Below are positions 27,341 to 39,905 of a DNA stretch of 50,421 bases, one piece after another. This DNA is from Hypholoma sublateritium FD-334 SS-4 (taxonomy: Eukaryota > Basidiomycota > Agaricomycetes > Agaricales > Strophariaceae), in assembly GCA_000827495.1 (NCBI GenBank), contig KN817704.1, forward strand, positions 1 to 50,421, written 5' to 3'. Under the pieces are notes generated by a model. That model had not been told where the DNA came from, made no database searches, and saw only the letters and a program-made list of their open reading frames with translations. Both the position numbers and the translations under genes were made by a program. Position 1 is the stretch's first letter; each line of letters starts with the position of its first letter.

Positions 27341-28706
27341 TATGGTCCAAATATGGTCAAGTGATTCAGGTTTTGATGCCCAGTCTTGCATATGCTACAG
27401 CCACCTAATCTTTATTCGACGTTCTTTGTTCCAGAGCACAATTCAGACAGCCCATTCTTTCCTTTCCTTCCAATTTGGCGTTGACTCAGTATCTAATTAC
27501 ATATGGGTATTTATGCCATATCCCGCGACTTGGGCTTTACATTAATGTAATTATCACAAGAGCCGTTGTGACTTACTTTTGATAGCTCTACTCTTTTCTG
27601 AAAATATAGCGAATTCAAAGAGTGATGACTTCGTTAGAAAATGCAGAGTTTACCGGGAGCCAAACGGTGAACTCCAAATTTTGATTTCCATGAAATGGGT
27701 TACAGATACTTTGGACGTCAAACACTGCGATATCCCCACTGCCTCGCGATGGCCGCGCACGCAGCACCGGATGTACTATTAATATTATGCAGTCAGCATC
27801 GTGCTCATTCAGTATGCGCCACGCCCACAAGCTGGTCGCGAGTTTTTCGCCGCCAGACATGCCGTTGAATGCGTGCCGCAGTGCCCGACCCATTTCCGCA
27901 TCTGTCGGACGCAACCAGCAACCGTGACTGAGCGGCGATGCGGGAGAGGCTCTGGCGTTGTTTCAAAGGGCAAATAAGAAGGAGGAATGCCTTTGGCGCG
28001 GGACGGATAAGGAACAAACGAGCGGGCCCATGTTGGCCGAAGGCGGCGGTGTCCAGGAGACATATCGCGAGTTAGACCACGCCGCGGACGCATTGACCGA
28101 GATATCATTAGCTCTTACAAATAAGTATGTACGGAGAGTACTTACCTTACGCGAGATAAGTATTTATGAATGGAAGTTCGCGTAGAGCCGCCTTCGCTCA
28201 GTTATTGGGTTTGAACTTTCGCAAGGGAGGCCACTGCGTACTACCTAGTGCTTTCGTAAAGTGCTCAGATAACGAATTCGGGCTTAAATCGCAAATGGCC
28301 TACATATATTTGAATGATAGTGTATATTCCGAGTTCCGTAGTAAGATAGCACTCTAGACCCACATTTATATTAGCCTAAATAAGGTTGGTTGAAGTAGAG
28401 GAGAAAATAATCATTGTCCGTCGCGACTTGCAGTACATAATAATGGTCCATGGAGCACTCTTCCCAGAGATTTCAGGTGGTCTTGGTTTCAAACACCCTT
28501 GAAAATTCGATGTGGTAGACGAGCTAACACTGCCAGAAATTGAATAGAATTAGCCACTGCGCCACGGGCGCCCATCGGCGCATGTTCATGTGGGTTGACA
28601 CTTTCTACTATTTTTGTAGTCGTTGGTCAACTATGTAGGACAAAATAGACGTGCTTTAAAAGGAGCTTGGTTTGAGAGTCCAGTCCCGACTATCGTGAAT
28701 GGGAAG
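27341..28706. other. Intergenic between the two GMC genes
   Basis: It contains no GMC remnant and no other recognisable gene. A GC-richer patch at about 27800-28100 gives chance open frames. A tRNA-promoter-like pair lies at 28485-28564 (listed separately). The last part is the promoter of GMC gene 2; no clear TATA box was seen close to its start. Confidence 0.5.
28485..28575 (-). repeat. Possible tRNA-derived SINE or decayed tRNA
   Basis: On the minus strand, TGGCGCAGTGG (28554-28564) matches the pol III A box and TGTTTGAAACC (28485-28495) resembles a B box, about 70 bp apart. No acceptor stem closes and the T-arm does not pair, so it is not a functional tRNA. A SINE head is possible; no second copy was noticed in the window. 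Confidence 0.25.
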
Positions 28707-31030
28707 ATGTCCTCTTTATCCGAACTCCTCCTGCTTACTATCCTTTTCTTCAGCTCGGCAGCACTGTCTGACATACTTGAAAATCCGATACAATTACAGG
28801 TAGTTGTATACGACTACATCATTATTGGCGGTGCGTGACTCAAACCATACAAGCTACATGTTACAGGTACTCATTAGCACATTTTTCAAGAGTAGCTGGA
28901 ACAGCTGGACTTGCATTGGCAAACCGATTGACTGAGAACTCATATATATCGGTTCTTGTTCTCGAAGCTGGCGTCAGGTAATAATGATAAATTTAAATCA
29001 TCACTGTCGATTTGATGCCACTGAGCATACTACTCGCGTTCAGTGACAAGAACGTAACCACCGTCAATGCACCCTTTCTTGCACCAGCTGTGACTCCTTG
29101 TGAGCACTTTCAATAAATTTCATGGATACTTCTGATAAAATTGCAGACACGTCTTATGATTGGAATTACACTGTAATCCCTCAAGCTGGCCAAAATAATC
29201 GGACGTTCCCTTACCCTCGTGGTAGACTTCTCGGCGGAAGCAGTAGCGCCAGTAAGCTTGGCATCGTTTCTCGCGGCTGCTCTGATTCTATTGATAGCTT
29301 TCTTTATCAGATTACATGGCCCTCCAGTACGGAAGCCACGAAAATTGGGACAAGGTAGCCAAAGTAACAGGTGATTCTGGATGGTTATGGAGTAATATGA
29401 AACGATACATCTCAAAGGTAACTATGCTTATGACTTTTTTCGGTTCTTGATAAACCCAACACCTTTATATTTAGCACAAGAGATTTATAAATACTCCCAG
29501 ACTGGACGGACACGATAATTACGAAGGGGAACCCGTCAGTCTTTCCAGTCAAGGCATCGACAACCGAGTTATTGAAACGACACGACAGCTCGCGGAGTTC
29601 CCGTACAATAAAGACACTACCGGCATCAATAATAATTTGCTCGGTGTCGGCTGGATTCAATCCTCCATAAACAATGGTTCCAGAGTCAGCTCATCGACAA
29701 GCTATTTGTCCGCCTCAAGTGGACGGCCTAACCTTACCATATTACTCAATGCAATGGTTACAAAGCTGCTTCCTACGGGAAGTTCTCAGGGTCTCAGAAC
29801 ATTTCGCAATGTTCAATTTGCAGATTCGCGTACTAATTCTGGTACGATATACATTTTTAACAATGAACGTGGACTAAAAGCCATCCAGTCAATGAATCTT
29901 TCCAAGTTCAAGCAACAAGAGAAGTGATTTTGTCTGCAGGAAGTATTGGGAGCGTGCAAATTTTGCAGCTCTCGGGAATTGGTGATCCCGAAGACCTTAA
30001 GCCATTGGGAATCCCGGTTCTGATCAACAATTCCGAAGTCGGGAAGAACTTACAGGACCACCCTCTCGTCCCTAACATCTTTACCGTCCAAGACGGTGCC
30101 AGCATGGACCACGTTTTTCGAAACCAAACTGCAATGGGTGCTGCTATCAGTGAATGGGAGAGAAGCAGAACCGGATTCGTAGCTAACAACATAGTTAATA
30201 CATTTGGGTTCGCCAGATTATCGCCGCCTTTGCGCGAAGGACTTGAAGACCCTTCTGCTGGTTCAACGACACCTCATTATGAGATGATATTTGCCGTATG
30301 TTTTTAGTCGACATCTTCTGCAGAGTAATACAATTAACGTTACGAACAGAATTTTTGGCTCAGTGCCGCTGCACCTCTTCCACCTACGGGTAGTTTTTTC
30401 ACTATTTTGACTTCGGTTATGACCCCTACGTCCCGTGCGTTGAATTAAATTTTTACGATACACCGTGACTTACAGAGCGCTAATTGAATAGGTGGAACGA
30501 TTCGAATCCACTCAACAAATCCCTTTGATGCTCCGCTCATTGATCCTAACATGCTGACGACTGAATGGGACATTCGTGTCATGCGCGAGAGTATAAAATC
30601 AGCAAAGCGCTTTGCGAGCGCGTCTGCCTGGGACGGATACATAACCGGGTCCGTTGGACCGCTGTTTAGCGATTCAGACGCCATTCTCGATGATTATACG
30701 CGCCAGACTTCGTCTACAATATTCCATCCTACTTCCACGGCGTCCATGACCACATTTGCATCCAAAAACGGCGTGACAAATCCGGACCTTACGGTGAAGG
30801 GCACGCTTGGTCTCCGAATTGTCGATCTATCTGTTCTTGTGAGTAAAATTTGACGCGTGTCCATATGTTGACGCTAATGTTCATGCTAGCCTTTTATTCC
30901 CAGTTGCCATCCACAAGGATCTGCATATTTAATCGCTGAGCGAGCTGCCGACCTCGTAAAAGCTAGTCAGGCATACTTTTTAGGGGACGAAGATCTTAAA
31001 CCTCAATACATTGTTACCAACATTATTTAA
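28707..31030 (+). CDS. Secreted GMC oxidoreductase, aryl-alcohol-oxidase type (copy 2)
   Basis: Ten exons (28707-28830, 28896-28977, 29044-29099, 29147-29251, 29311-29417, 29475-29841, 29889-30295, 30350-30434, 30492-30838, 30890-31030) give 606 aa. Exons 2-5 and 7-9 have exactly the lengths of those in copy 1, with the same intron phases, so this is a tandem duplicate. The signal peptide is about residues 1-21. IIIGAGTAG is the FAD motif, and the catalytic histidines are His523 (FHPTSTASM) and His567 (PSCHPQGSAY), again 44 apart. Exon 6 is 36 nt shorter: 12 residues are missing from a loop that in copy 1 reads around NTTDQFSPDLHSY. That loop lies before the conserved IETTRQL segment and could alter substrate access. 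Predicted role: extracellular alcohol oxidation with H2O2 release. Confidence 0.93.
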
Positions 31031-32313
31031 TGTAATTAAGATTGTATTTGGATTGTATGCAAGTTGTATGCATAGAGTAGCTATGTGATTCCACGCCAAT
31101 TCCACTGCGATCAACACTATTCCTTCAGCATTCCATTCCATCATACTCACAAGGGGTTCACGTTGCACGAGATGTGACTTTCCGTAAGTGTATTTACTGA
31201 AGATTGATGGAATGGTAAGTAAAATCGAGGACTGGTGCCACGCGGCTTTTGCCGACATGTTCAACATCCGCTTTTCGACAGACCGGAGCGGCCGTCCGCG
31301 TCAAGACTCTCATGCTCCACGTCCGCGTCAATACCGGCACCCGCTTCTATCCCTCGTCGACTCAAACGCACGTCGCTTGCCATGAGCGCAGTGCAAGATG
31401 ATCTTTAGACTTTAGCTCGTCTCCTGAAGCGGCACGCGGCGCACCTGAGGAGCGGGTCAATAACGGCCAAGCGGTGTTCCCTTGCTAGTCCCTTGCAAGT
31501 GACCTCTCGCGCCGAAATCTTCATGTCGGAGACTCATACTCATGCACATTCTTACTGCAGGAAAACTATCCGAAAATTAAGCGTTCCCTGCAGAAAACTG
31601 CCGTCGACTTCGCATCGTGTACACCGCGCAGATGGTCTACAACCTAACGGCCCCAACCTTATCTCAGTGAACTGCTGATTCAGGACGAATTGGACTCGCG
31701 GATGTAGGATGAGTGTCGTGACGGAATGCATATGGACCAAAGGTGCGCACATTCTGTACCCAGGGAGTACAAAATAGGCTTACGCAGTATCCAAACATCA
31801 ATTAGCGATGACGATTAGTCTTACTTGGGTGTACGGTTCCCTGCGTACAACACCAAGCGTCTTCAGCAAACGGGAACGCCGGAAAACACAGTGCTTCTGG
31901 AGGGAAACGCCTGCAAATTAGGCGATAGGTCGGATAGGCTTGGAACAGCTGCCATGCGCTAGCAAGAGCATGTATCGAGGTGGGAATGGCCTCTTTGCGA
32001 AATTTGAGAATGCCACACTTATGACTCATTTGAAAGCCCGTAAGGTATCGCCGCATTTGGTACCAATCGTGTTGGTCTGCATCGCGAAACGGCCAAGGTG
32101 TTATATTTGGACTATTTTCATTGTGTGAGTCATGTCTTCCTTCCCGACGGTCCCGCTACGGTCCCGTGAACAAAACCGGCTTGAAGACGCCTTTCTGGCT
32201 TCAATTTACATAAAAGGACGTGAAATTCACTAACACTTGATAATCCTTTTCCAAGTAACAACCCAAGTAACCAACGCCGAACAAAATCTCTTTGAAAGCG
32301 TCAACCGTCTAAG
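31031..32313. other. Intergenic, GMC gene 2 to EF2
   Basis: No gene recognised. The last 60 bases before 32314 contain CAAGTAAC and CCAAGTAACC, a near-repeat that probably belongs to the EF2 leader. A slightly GC-rich patch at 31280-31480 shows no protein motif. Confidence 0.5.
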
Positions 32314-35300
32314 ATGGTGTACGTACCCTGCCTTATCATTTTTTTATTTCGCGCTAAAGACCTCTCAACAATGGTGTAGCAATTTCACAATAGGTCAGTA
32401 TCGATACCTCCACATAAGTGACCTTCATTTATATGGATACCTTTGCTACTGGCAGACCAGATACGTGGATTGATGGATAAGCCTACAAATATCCGCAATA
32501 TGAGTGTTATAGCACATGGCATGTTTGATCTCTTCGTTAGGAACGTGGTTCAGATATCTCACCTACTGTTACTTTTCAGTGGATCACGGAAAATCTACCT
32601 TGACCGACTCTCTTGTCTCCAAAGCTGGGATTATTGCTGCTTCAAAGATCGGAGAATCTCGCTTCATGGACACCCGAGACGACGAGAAGGATCGCGGTAT
32701 CACCATCAAGTCGACTGCAATCTCTATGTACTTCGAGATCGACGAGGGTGATTTACCATTTATCAAGCAGACAACTAACGGTCAGTTACTGCGTTTAATA
32801 TATCAGGGACTCCTTCATCTTACTTTTGATACCCAGGAAACAAGTTCTTGATCAATTTAATCGATTCACCTGGACATCTCGACTTTTCTTCCGAAGTCAC
32901 TGCTGCGCTGCGTGTCACGGATGGAGCTCTCGTCGTTGTGGACTGCATCGAAGGAGTCTGCGTTCAGACCGAGACGGTCCTGCGTCAGGCGTTAACCGAA
33001 CGCATAAAGCCTGTCCTTGTCATCAATAAAGTCGATCGTGCCCTCCTCGAGCTTCAAATGGACAAGGAATCGCTTTACGAATCCCTTTTACGCTGCGTCG
33101 AAAGTGTCAACGTCGTCATATCCACCTACCACGACGCTGCCCTTGGTGATGTTCAAGTATATCCCGACCGTGGTTCAGTTGCGTTTAGTTCTGGCTTGCA
33201 CGGCTGGGGCTTTACTCTCCGGCAGTTCGCTAAACGATACGCGAAGAAATTCGGTGCTAACGAAGATAAGATGATGACGAAACTTTGGGGCGACAATTTC
33301 TACAACCCAGAGACTAAGAAATGGGCAACGAGTCCAGTCGATTCGGCGGGAAAGACTCTCGAGCGCGCGTTCAACAAATATGTCCTTGATCCCATCTATA
33401 TGATATTCAACGCCGTCATGAACACGAACCGGGATGCGATTACGGTTATTCTGGACAAGCTTGATATCAAACTATCCGAGAGCGACCTCAACCTTGTGGG
33501 AAAACCTCTCCTCAAAGTTGTCATGCGTAAATTTCTCCCCGCTGGTGACTCTTTGCTCGAAATGATTGTTATCAACCTCCCCTCCCCGGCCACCGCGCAG
33601 CGTTACCGAGTCGAAACCCTGTATGAAGGTCCCATGGACGACGAGTCTGCGGTCGGCATCCAGGCTTGCGACCCTAAAGGGCCACTTGTCGTTTACGTCT
33701 CCAAGATGGTGCCCACATCGGAGAAAGGGCGCTTCTACGCATTTGGGCGCGTCTTCTCTGGCACGGTCAAGTCAAGCGGTTCGACGAAGGTTCGCATTCA
33801 AGGCCCTAACTACGTCCCGGGCCGAAAGGAAGACCTTTTCCTCGCTAACGTCCAGCGCACGGTGCTTATGATGGGCCGCTACGTAGAGGCGATCGAGGAC
33901 TGCCCGGCAGGTAACATCATCGGTCTTGTCGGCGTCGACCAGTTCCTCCTGAAGAGCGGCACGATCACCTCCGCGGAGACCGCGCACAACATACGTGTCA
34001 TGAAGTTCTCGGTGGCGCCTGTGTTACAAGTTGCGGTGGAGGTGAAGAACCCTGCCGATTTGCCCAAGCTTGTTGAGGGCCTGAAGAGGCTGTCGAAGTC
34101 GGACCCTGCTTTGCAGACCTGGATGAATGATACTGGACAGCACATCGTTGCTGGTGCGGGCGAAATGCATCTCGAGGTATCTATGAAAGTGAGTGGTAAG
34201 CTAACCGGTCACATCGCGCTGTTTCTCATCACGATATGAACAGGATCTTGAAGAAGAACACGCCGGAGTACCCCTCAAGATATCTCAACCTGTCGTGCCT
34301 TATCGGGAGACTGTCAGGGTCGAGTCGTCCATCGTCGCTCTGTCGAAGTCGCAGAACAAGCATAACCGGCTGTACGTCAAAGCCACGCCCCTCGGGGAAG
34401 AGCTTACCGACGCAATTGAGGACGGAAAGTTCAACATCCGTGACGAGGCCAAAATACGCGCGCGAGCTCTCGCTGACCAATATGGCTGGGACATCACCGA
34501 TGCTCGGAAGATATGGAGCTTTGGGCCTGACATGTCCGGGGCAAACATACTGGTTGACGCGACAAAGGGTGTGCAGTACATGAATGAGATCAGAGATTCT
34601 TGCTCCGGTGCCTTCCAGTGGGCGACGAAGGCGGGTGTTATCTGCGAAGAAGCTATGCGCGGGGTCCGGGTCAATATTCTTGATGTTACGGTGCGCTTGT
34701 TCATTCATTGATATCTGCACTCCGAGTCCTGACGGGGATGATGAAGCTTCATTCTGATGCTATTCATCGAGGCGGCGGCCAGATCATGCCTACAATGCGC
34801 CGCGCTACATACGCGGCTTGTCTTCTGGCAAACCCGACGCTGCAGGAGCCTATCTATCTAGGTAAATAGCCGTGCCCTCCGCTGTGCACGATACGATCCT
34901 AAACGGCTTTATCCAGTGGAGATTCAGGCCCCTGAACACGCCATTGGGCGCGTATACAATTGCCTCCATCAACATCGTGCCCAGATATTCAGCGACGAGA
35001 AGCGCGTCGGAACCCCCATGTTTACCATCAAGGCATATTTGCCTGTCGCCGAATCGTTCGGATTCAATGCCCAGCTTCGCTTCCAAACCGCTGGACAAGC
35101 CTTCCCCCAATGCGTATTCGACCATTGGCAGATTGTGGATGGGTGTATGGAATCCCTTCACTGTATTTCTGCTTATAGCTGATCCTGGATGTTCTTCGTA
35201 GCTCCACTCGAGAGAGGTAGTAAGCTTGAGGCGCTGGTCACGAAGATCCGCATTCAAAAAGGTCTTAAGGTCGGTCTCGCCTTGTGCCCTTCCAACTGCA

Positions 35301-35364
35301 TGCTTATATAGCGGTCGGTCAGCCGGAAATCCCTCCCTTGGAAACTTATCTTGATAAACTTTGA
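32314..35364 (+). CDS. EF2: Translation elongation factor 2 (EF2)
   Basis: Ten exons (32314-32318, 32380-32393, 32456-32518, 32580-32780, 32837-34188, 34244-34690, 34747-34861, 34917-35144, 35202-35269, 35323-35364) give 844 aa, close to yeast EF2 (842). This GTPase moves the ribosome by one codon in the cytoplasm. P-loop AHVDHGKST is at 26-34; DSPGH and NKVD follow; the effector region reads [17 protein letters not shown]. The diphthamide loop is [12 protein letters not shown] with the modified histidine at 701 (yeast 699). The C-terminus is [16 protein letters not shown]. Two early exons are 5 and 14 nt long. The intron at 32519-32579 starts GCATGT, a GC-AG intron needed to keep HVDHGK intact. 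Some segments (for example [18 protein letters not shown]) seem divergent from typical orthologues, so a second EF2 copy elsewhere is conceivable. Confidence 0.95.
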
Positions 35365-36155
35365 CATTTTTGTGCTATCTAACGAGAACGAGAAAGCGCG
35401 CAGCGGACGTTGAATCACTGAAGCGTCACTGATGAATTTGAACGGGAAGATGATTGATAGACTGGAAACTTTTGCGCTCGGCATTCGTGAGCTGTAAGCA
35501 GAGCTTTCGCCCCCTCCTGAGTCAACTGATTGTTTGTCTTCAGGTGCTCGTTGACGCTGATCCTGTGCGAATTTTGAAATAAAGCTGACCGGTCGGCTTA
35601 TTTTTCGTGAACTTTGTCGTTGAAGGTCTGTTTCTTTACTCTCACACACCATTGTAGTCATTAACGATTCGCTGGTGCGCGCCAGATGTAGATTCTACGT
35701 ATAATCTGTAGTTGTAATTTCTGCGTATGTATATTATGACGGGATGAATACATAGCTACAATCTTGAACAATGTACGCGACGATATAATTGAGTGAGAGA
35801 GCTTAAGCATTTTGCTTGACCCAATCAACATCTCACACCCAGTATTCAATATTCAGTCCGCATTGCGCAGTGGCAGATGGGATGATTCATCCAAGGACCA
35901 TTGCGTACAACTTTACTTGATTATTATTCAATATTCAGGCCCAGGATCCACCAGTAAATCTGTTACATTATAGCATGAGAGGGGGGTATCGTTTGGTGTG
36001 AATAGCAGGTATAAGCAAATAGAAAGCAACTAAACACGGGTATATGGGTATATGGGAGCACGAACGAGGCGCGAAAGGTGTAGGGATTCCAGGCTCCAGC
36101 CCGGAGTAGCGTATCATAAACGGTTACACCTCAGTGAACGAAAAGCAGATAAATA
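35365..36155. other. Intergenic, EF2 to metacaspase (convergent)
   Basis: It lies between the 3' ends of EF2 (+) and the metacaspase (-). A minus-strand frame at 35254-35661 overlaps EF2 exon 10 and lacks motifs, so it was not called. The rest is AT-rich with nothing recognisable. Confidence 0.5.
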
Positions 36156-39021
36156 TTAGAACACAATTTTACAGTCCAAGTTCTTGACAAGACAAAGTGG
36201 AAAATTAGCCGATGCTAACCATGTAGCATATCTGGTGAACAACTTACGATCTTGTGCGATGTACCCAGCTGCGGCTTCTGCGAGTGTTGGTCGCCTTTCA
36301 TGAGAGACCTGATCAATATTTTAGCTGCCAGATCCATTGAATCCTCGAGAAAGCACGCATACCCAATCTTATTGAAGAACTGCCGATACGTCAGACCATC
36401 TCTGTAAGCGTTGATGAAGATCTGAGTAATCAAAATGAGGTATAATAGCTAGTCTAGAAACAAAGGTCTTACCGATGTCATGGCCCCGACATCCAATTCG
36501 TTGCTGCTAATATCTTCGGCGACTTCATCGTCTCTGCACGAGGAAAATGAAACCTGAGGTGCAAATAGATAATATATCAAAATAATGACAACCTAAACGA
36601 TAAAGCGAGCCTACAACATCCGCCTCTGTGCCCTTGGTCTTGACGTTTTTCTCGTCAATGATTTCAACAAGTGCATTGCAGTGGTCGTTGTTAGAGTACT
36701 ATGATCGGGCATCAATATCAGTTCACTTTGGCAAGACGAGTCGCAAAAGGCTAACCTGGAATGGAAGATCTATGACGATCAGTCATGGTAAGCAATACGA
36801 TTCCGAGTAGTGGTGAAAATTAGACGAACCCATAGAAGTTCCTGAATGACACGCCTTATCTCGAAGTGAACAAAAAATCATCTGACCATATACTTGGTGA
36901 CTCACATCGACCAAAGTCTGTTGAGGGAGGGCTCAGACATATCCTCATAATACCAAGAAAAGAAGAGACTAACCGTCAAGCGACACCCCTTCGAAAGGGG
37001 TTTTACTAATCTCCGATTCAGTTCCTAATGAACAGAGGTGTTAGCAGTGTGCAGCCTCAATAATACAGCACGAACATCGTCCAGAATGTAGCCATTCTTC
37101 ACATGGTCGACTGGAAGGATAGCTAGGAAGTATAGATTTATTAATTTGGTTTATTCCGATTTTCGAGACCATACTACATACCATCATCATATCCTTCACG
37201 CTCGTCGCCATCTTCGTCCTTTACACGAGTTCCGTGCCCTGAGACTGCAATTATAGGGATTCACCGTGTCAATTTCATTAAGTAGTGTAAACGAAGGCAG
37301 AAAACGCAGCGCAAACAATGAGACGCACAGTGGAAAAAGAATGTGTCACTCTCTTTAGAGTCCCGGACCAGCCAATCTATATTGGCAAGGATGTTCATTT
37401 TCGTAGGCCATCTCGTTCGGTCGTTGACGTCGTCGGTGAGAGTTCGGATGTTCTCTCGTAGGTAGCCTTGGTCTGCGCAAACGAGGTCAGAATATAGTCC
37501 AGGTTTGAGAATGTTAATGATGCCACACCAATCAGAAACTGTCCCATTGCGAGGACATCGTGGACACATCCGTGCAACTCTTCTATATCTCCGGCTTGTC
37601 CCGTGTAGTTGATTCCAACCTGTACATCATTCCATGTGTCTGTCAAACTGATATTCTCAGGAACGACGATGGATTACTCACCAACAATGCCTTCTTAATC
37701 CCCTTTTCCAAAATCCATCTGGTACTATCCGACCCCTCTAATAACTCCTCAGGTTCTTTGTAGATTGGATTATGGCCAAGCCCGACCACGGAATGTGCGA
37801 ACGACACCGGCGAGTGCCCCGTGGTATATACAGGCGTATTCGATGTTAACGGCGGAGGCAACGTCGCAGAAGCAGCAACGCCCCTCCGCTCTTGCCAGTG
37901 ACCTGCGCGCGATGGGAGTGACTCCACTCCCACCGGCGGACAGGACTGAGCGCTCCCGGCGTATTCGACATCGTTATAAGGCACGGCTCTACCAGACACA
38001 TACACAGAGTTCTGTCGGGCACCTGAGCTCGAGTGGGACGTGCTAGTGGGTTCTGAGGTCGAATGCACAATGGAGCGTGGCCATATCGGAGGCGGCGGCG
38101 GGTGGTTGGCCTGCAACTGCGAGCTCTGCAGAGTGGTGGCATGACTTCCATGAGGACGGGACTGCGTCTGGGGGCGGCGACTATGGTCGTAGCTGGAAGG
38201 ATAGGATCTAGGCGGTGCAGAGGGCTGCCTCGGAGGGCTCAGCGGCCGAGGATATTCTTCATAGAGATAGCGGACATCCCGCTGCTGAGACTGAGGGAGA
38301 TATTGATGTCGCGAAGGCTCTTGAGGATGGTCCCAAGGACGTGATGAATGCTCAAAGGAGCCGCCACTAACCATCGGCTCGGGTTCTGCATATTGATTCC
38401 CTTCTGGTAGTGCGAATTCATCCACATGATGAGTGCCGATCAAGAAAGGTGGGATTTCCGGCGAAGTACTAGAGGGATAGTGGCCATGAAGCCTACAAAA
38501 TCCCAGGTGTGAGCGAAGAAAGTACAAGGTACTAAAAGTAAAACGTACAACAATGGCCATCCGGCGGGTGATACGGCAGTCTCGGGGGGGAAATACGTGC
38601 TGTTGTTACACGACAAAGGACTCGCAGTGGGCATTGGACTCGTAACATATCGCGGTATTTTCTGGGGCCTGACGGCACCCTCATACGTTGAAAGCAATGA
38701 ATGCCTGAGAATCCGTTATTAGTTAACGCTGAAGCCAGTCAATAGCTCAACACGCGACCTACGGAGGGGTTACAGGGTGAGGCGGGATGTTCTGGGCATA
38801 ACTGTCGGAACGAGCACCATAAGGATAGTACGAATGAGCTTGTCTGATTCGGCGATGTTAGAATGGAGCAGAAAGCTAAGTAGCACAACACCGCTCACCC
38901 CAACGGAATTCTGCACGACAAATTGTCAGTAATGCGCATGAACTGAGTTGTTGGATTGGGCATACGCGGACGGGTGGGGAATGGGCATGGAAAACATGCG
39001 TGTCTGTGAGTCATCTGGCAT
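36156..39021 (-). CDS. Type I metacaspase
   Basis: Seventeen exons on the minus strand join in frame to 642 aa: 39021-38966, 38910-38899, 38843-38763, 38704-38549, 38492-37682, 37619-37529, 37472-37329, 37244-37182, 37122-37076, 37024-36974, 36917-36906, 36854-36830, 36769-36756, 36698-36615, 36553-36473, 36421-36248, 36182-36156. The N-terminal 365 residues are a Pro/Ser/Gln/Tyr-rich prodomain typical of type I. The p20 domain starts KKALLVGINYTGQ and contains ELHGCVHDV. The catalytic dyad is His454 (FSGHGTRVKDEDGDE) and Cys510 (LVDACHSGTS). The p10-like end includes AYRDGLTYRQFF and PQLGTSH. Metacaspases are Ca-dependent Arg/Lys-specific cysteine proteases linked to stress, protein quality control and cell death. 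The 12-nt exons 2 and 11 and the last exon are the least certain; the catalytic core is firm. Confidence 0.92.
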
Positions 39022-39905
39022 GGTCTGGAAGGAAGGAGCTCTGGTGCGCTCAGTCACAATGAGCAATCTTTAAATACAGGGGTGTGCACACCATTTCCTA
39101 TCTCCAGTTGTTTGGTGGTTAAATATACCTGGGCGCCTGCATTGCCTCAGGCAGGCTGTAGCACCCTTAGATCGACATCATCAATCACGCAGCTTAATTC
39201 TTCTGCGTTAGATCCGTGATTTTCCCCACTGTTCATTGATAGGGTAATAAGCGCCCACTTCCAAGCTTGCGTGAACAATGGACGAACCTGGGACGTATGG
39301 TGAACTGGTGACGATCATGAGGGGGCCAGCAGGCCGGTCGCGATTCATCAAATATGACCAAATAAACATATCGGATGACGCACGCAACCGACGACCGACG
39401 ACTCACCCCGGGAAGTTGATGTTTTTCGGTCACCTCAAAACCTCCAAAAATATTCAATTTTGTTACACGAATTAAGTATGGCTCAAATTGTGCAATATAA
39501 TAGAGACTTCGGAGGTACTTGAAATCCAATTTTAATTTTAATTTGAAGTTGCCATTTATACCTGTCTTAAAACATGAATGAAAACGAGATCATCAGTCGG
39601 GAAGAAAAGTGAGAAGAACACAAAAGTTACAGATGTATTTTAAGGAAAACAATAACTAAAAAATTGATGCCGCCTGAAAATCTAGATGAAACTTCAGGAT
39701 TTAAATTTGATTTCTCATCGTCGAAACATTTATAATTGTCTACATTTTTGGTGTGCACTAATCTTTAGAAAAATATATATATATATCCTGCACTGAAATG
39801 GAGCGTAGGATGATCCTACGACCGTCGTACGACTGATGAAATGCTCATACGATGGTCGATATTTTTCTATATTACTACATATCACTTCAAGCGTACATAC
39901 AGTGT
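39022..39905. other. Intergenic, AT-rich; metacaspase promoter side
   Basis: 39500-39790 is strongly AT-rich with an (AT)n tract near 39773-39786. CGTAGGAT-G-ATCCTACG at 39804-39820 is a perfect 8-bp palindrome with a 1-nt centre. No coding region was recognised. Confidence 0.45.

Noticed and set aside
27615..28108. Minus-strand frames of 99 codons between the GMC genes
   Set aside because: Two overlapping frames in different phases, no motif, in a slightly GC-rich patch; likely chance.
28485..28575. A functional tRNA gene
   Set aside because: A and B boxes are present in approximate form, but acceptor and T stems do not pair and the spacing is too long.
35254..35661. 135-codon minus-strand open frame after EF2
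   Set aside because: It overlaps EF2 exon 10 in antisense, has no motif and no splice context, and its composition is that of non-coding DNA.
39804..39820. Perfect short palindrome as a transcription factor site
   Set aside because: An 8-bp palindrome in AT-rich intergenic DNA is easily due to chance, and no matching known site comes to mind; noted only in the intergenic entry.
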